From positions 1 to 5,731 of the forward strand of contig JAPULD010000197.1 of NCBI GenBank assembly GCA_027295365.1: DNA of 5,731 nt, in the 5' to 3' direction. Origin of the DNA: Planctomycetota bacterium (lineage in GTDB: Bacteria; Planctomycetota; Phycisphaerae; Phycisphaerales; SM1A02). The notes below the pieces were generated by a model. The model saw only the letters and a program-made list of their open reading frames with translations, was not told the origin of the DNA and made no database searches. Shown piece by piece: positions 5,481 through 5,731 of the stretch; position 1 is the first letter of the stretch, and every line of letters begins with the position of its first letter. A program made the position numbers and the translations under genes.

Positions 5481-5731
5481 ATGATCAAACGTCGTCAACT
5501 CTTTTCTATGCTGGCCTTCGCCACGATGCTCGTCACCACCGCGTCCTACGGGGCCTCGATGGGCGACGCCAAGGCGAAGGTGGGCGAGGCCGCCCCGAGC
5601 TTCACGCTCTCCGATGCGGATGGCAAGGAATTTTCACTTTCGGACTTCAAGGGCAAAACCGTGGTGCTGCAGTGGATCAATCCCGACTGCCCGGTCTGCC
5701 GTCGAGTCTCGGGTTCCGGACTCATGGGCAA
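5481..5731 (+). CDS. Exported redoxin / AhpC-TSA-like thioredoxin-fold protein (3' end cut by window)
   Basis: The first 83 codons of an exported thioredoxin-fold protein; the frame is open to the right edge. The N-terminus MIKRR plus a hydrophobic stretch at about 7-20 is a signal peptide, probably cut near SYGA (22-25). The mature start reads VGEAAPSFTLSDADGKEFSLSDFKGKTVVLQW, the standard opening of the redoxin/AhpC-TSA family. The active site is INPDCPVCRRV with C70 and C73, a CxxC pair able to perform disulfide exchange. In the relatives I recall, the site is often NPxCPFV with only the first cysteine, so the second cysteine here matters. Start choice: GGAG at 5468-5471 lies 9 nt before the ATG. 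The gene follows the DsbD_N-like gene on the same strand, and the two may act in one periplasmic redox route. Peroxidase versus disulfide reductase cannot be decided from the fragment. Confidence 0.85.
   Translation, partial: MIKRRQLFSMLAFATMLVTTASYGASMGDAKAKVGEAAPSFTLSDADGKEFSLSDFKGKTVVLQWINPDCPVCRRVSGSGLMG

Overview
The window carries six protein-coding genes on both strands and no RNA gene, mobile element or CRISPR array that I can see. Base composition looks moderately GC-rich. The gene set (GspE/PilB-type ATPase with a zinc motif, aspartylglucosaminidase-like Ntn hydrolase, rhodanese-like lipoprotein, DsbD N-terminal-like secreted protein, redoxin) fits a Gram-negative-type bacterium with a periplasm. 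Weak or absent Shine-Dalgarno sites at several genes and the style of the redoxin and DsbD_N proteins make me favour Planctomycetota, perhaps Phycisphaerae. That placement is an inference from family resemblance, not a demonstrated assignment.

Layout. (1) 2-1789 (+): assembly ATPase of a type II secretion or type IV pilus machine, open at the left edge and closed by a hairpin plus T7 terminator at 1817-1843. It looks like the last gene of an operon entering from the left. (2) 1847-2776 (-): MBL-fold metallohydrolase. (3) 2856-3782 (+): N4-(beta-N-acetylglucosaminyl)-L-asparaginase-like enzyme, divergent from the MBL gene across a 79-bp spacer. Both of these starts have a TACNNT hexamer exactly 8 nt before the ATG and no Shine-Dalgarno site, which suggests leaderless mRNAs. 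(4) 3791-4231 (-): small lipoprotein with a rhodanese-like domain lacking the catalytic cysteine, tail-to-tail with the asparaginase (8-bp gap). (5) 4232-4522: 291-bp divergent intergenic region with a tandem 16-bp repeat. (6) 4523-5410 (+): secreted DsbD-alpha-like protein with a CxxxC pair. (7) 5413-5457: terminator-like structure. (8) 5481 to the right edge (+): exported redoxin with a CPVC motif, cut by the window end.

How the genes may work together. Genes 6 and 8 form a plausible extracytoplasmic thiol/disulfide module: a DsbD-alpha-like domain normally passes electrons to periplasmic partners, and an exported thioredoxin-fold protein follows it. No membrane electron conduit (DsbD beta/CcdA) is visible in the window. 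The cysteine-free rhodanese lipoprotein shares the upstream region of this module but cannot do rhodanese chemistry itself. The MBL hydrolase and the asparaginase are both probably cytoplasmic and may share regulation, but nothing in the sequence ties their substrates together. I see no convincing undescribed multi-gene system; the best leads are the Cys-less rhodanese lipoprotein, the DsbD_N/redoxin pair and the mirrored leaderless starts.
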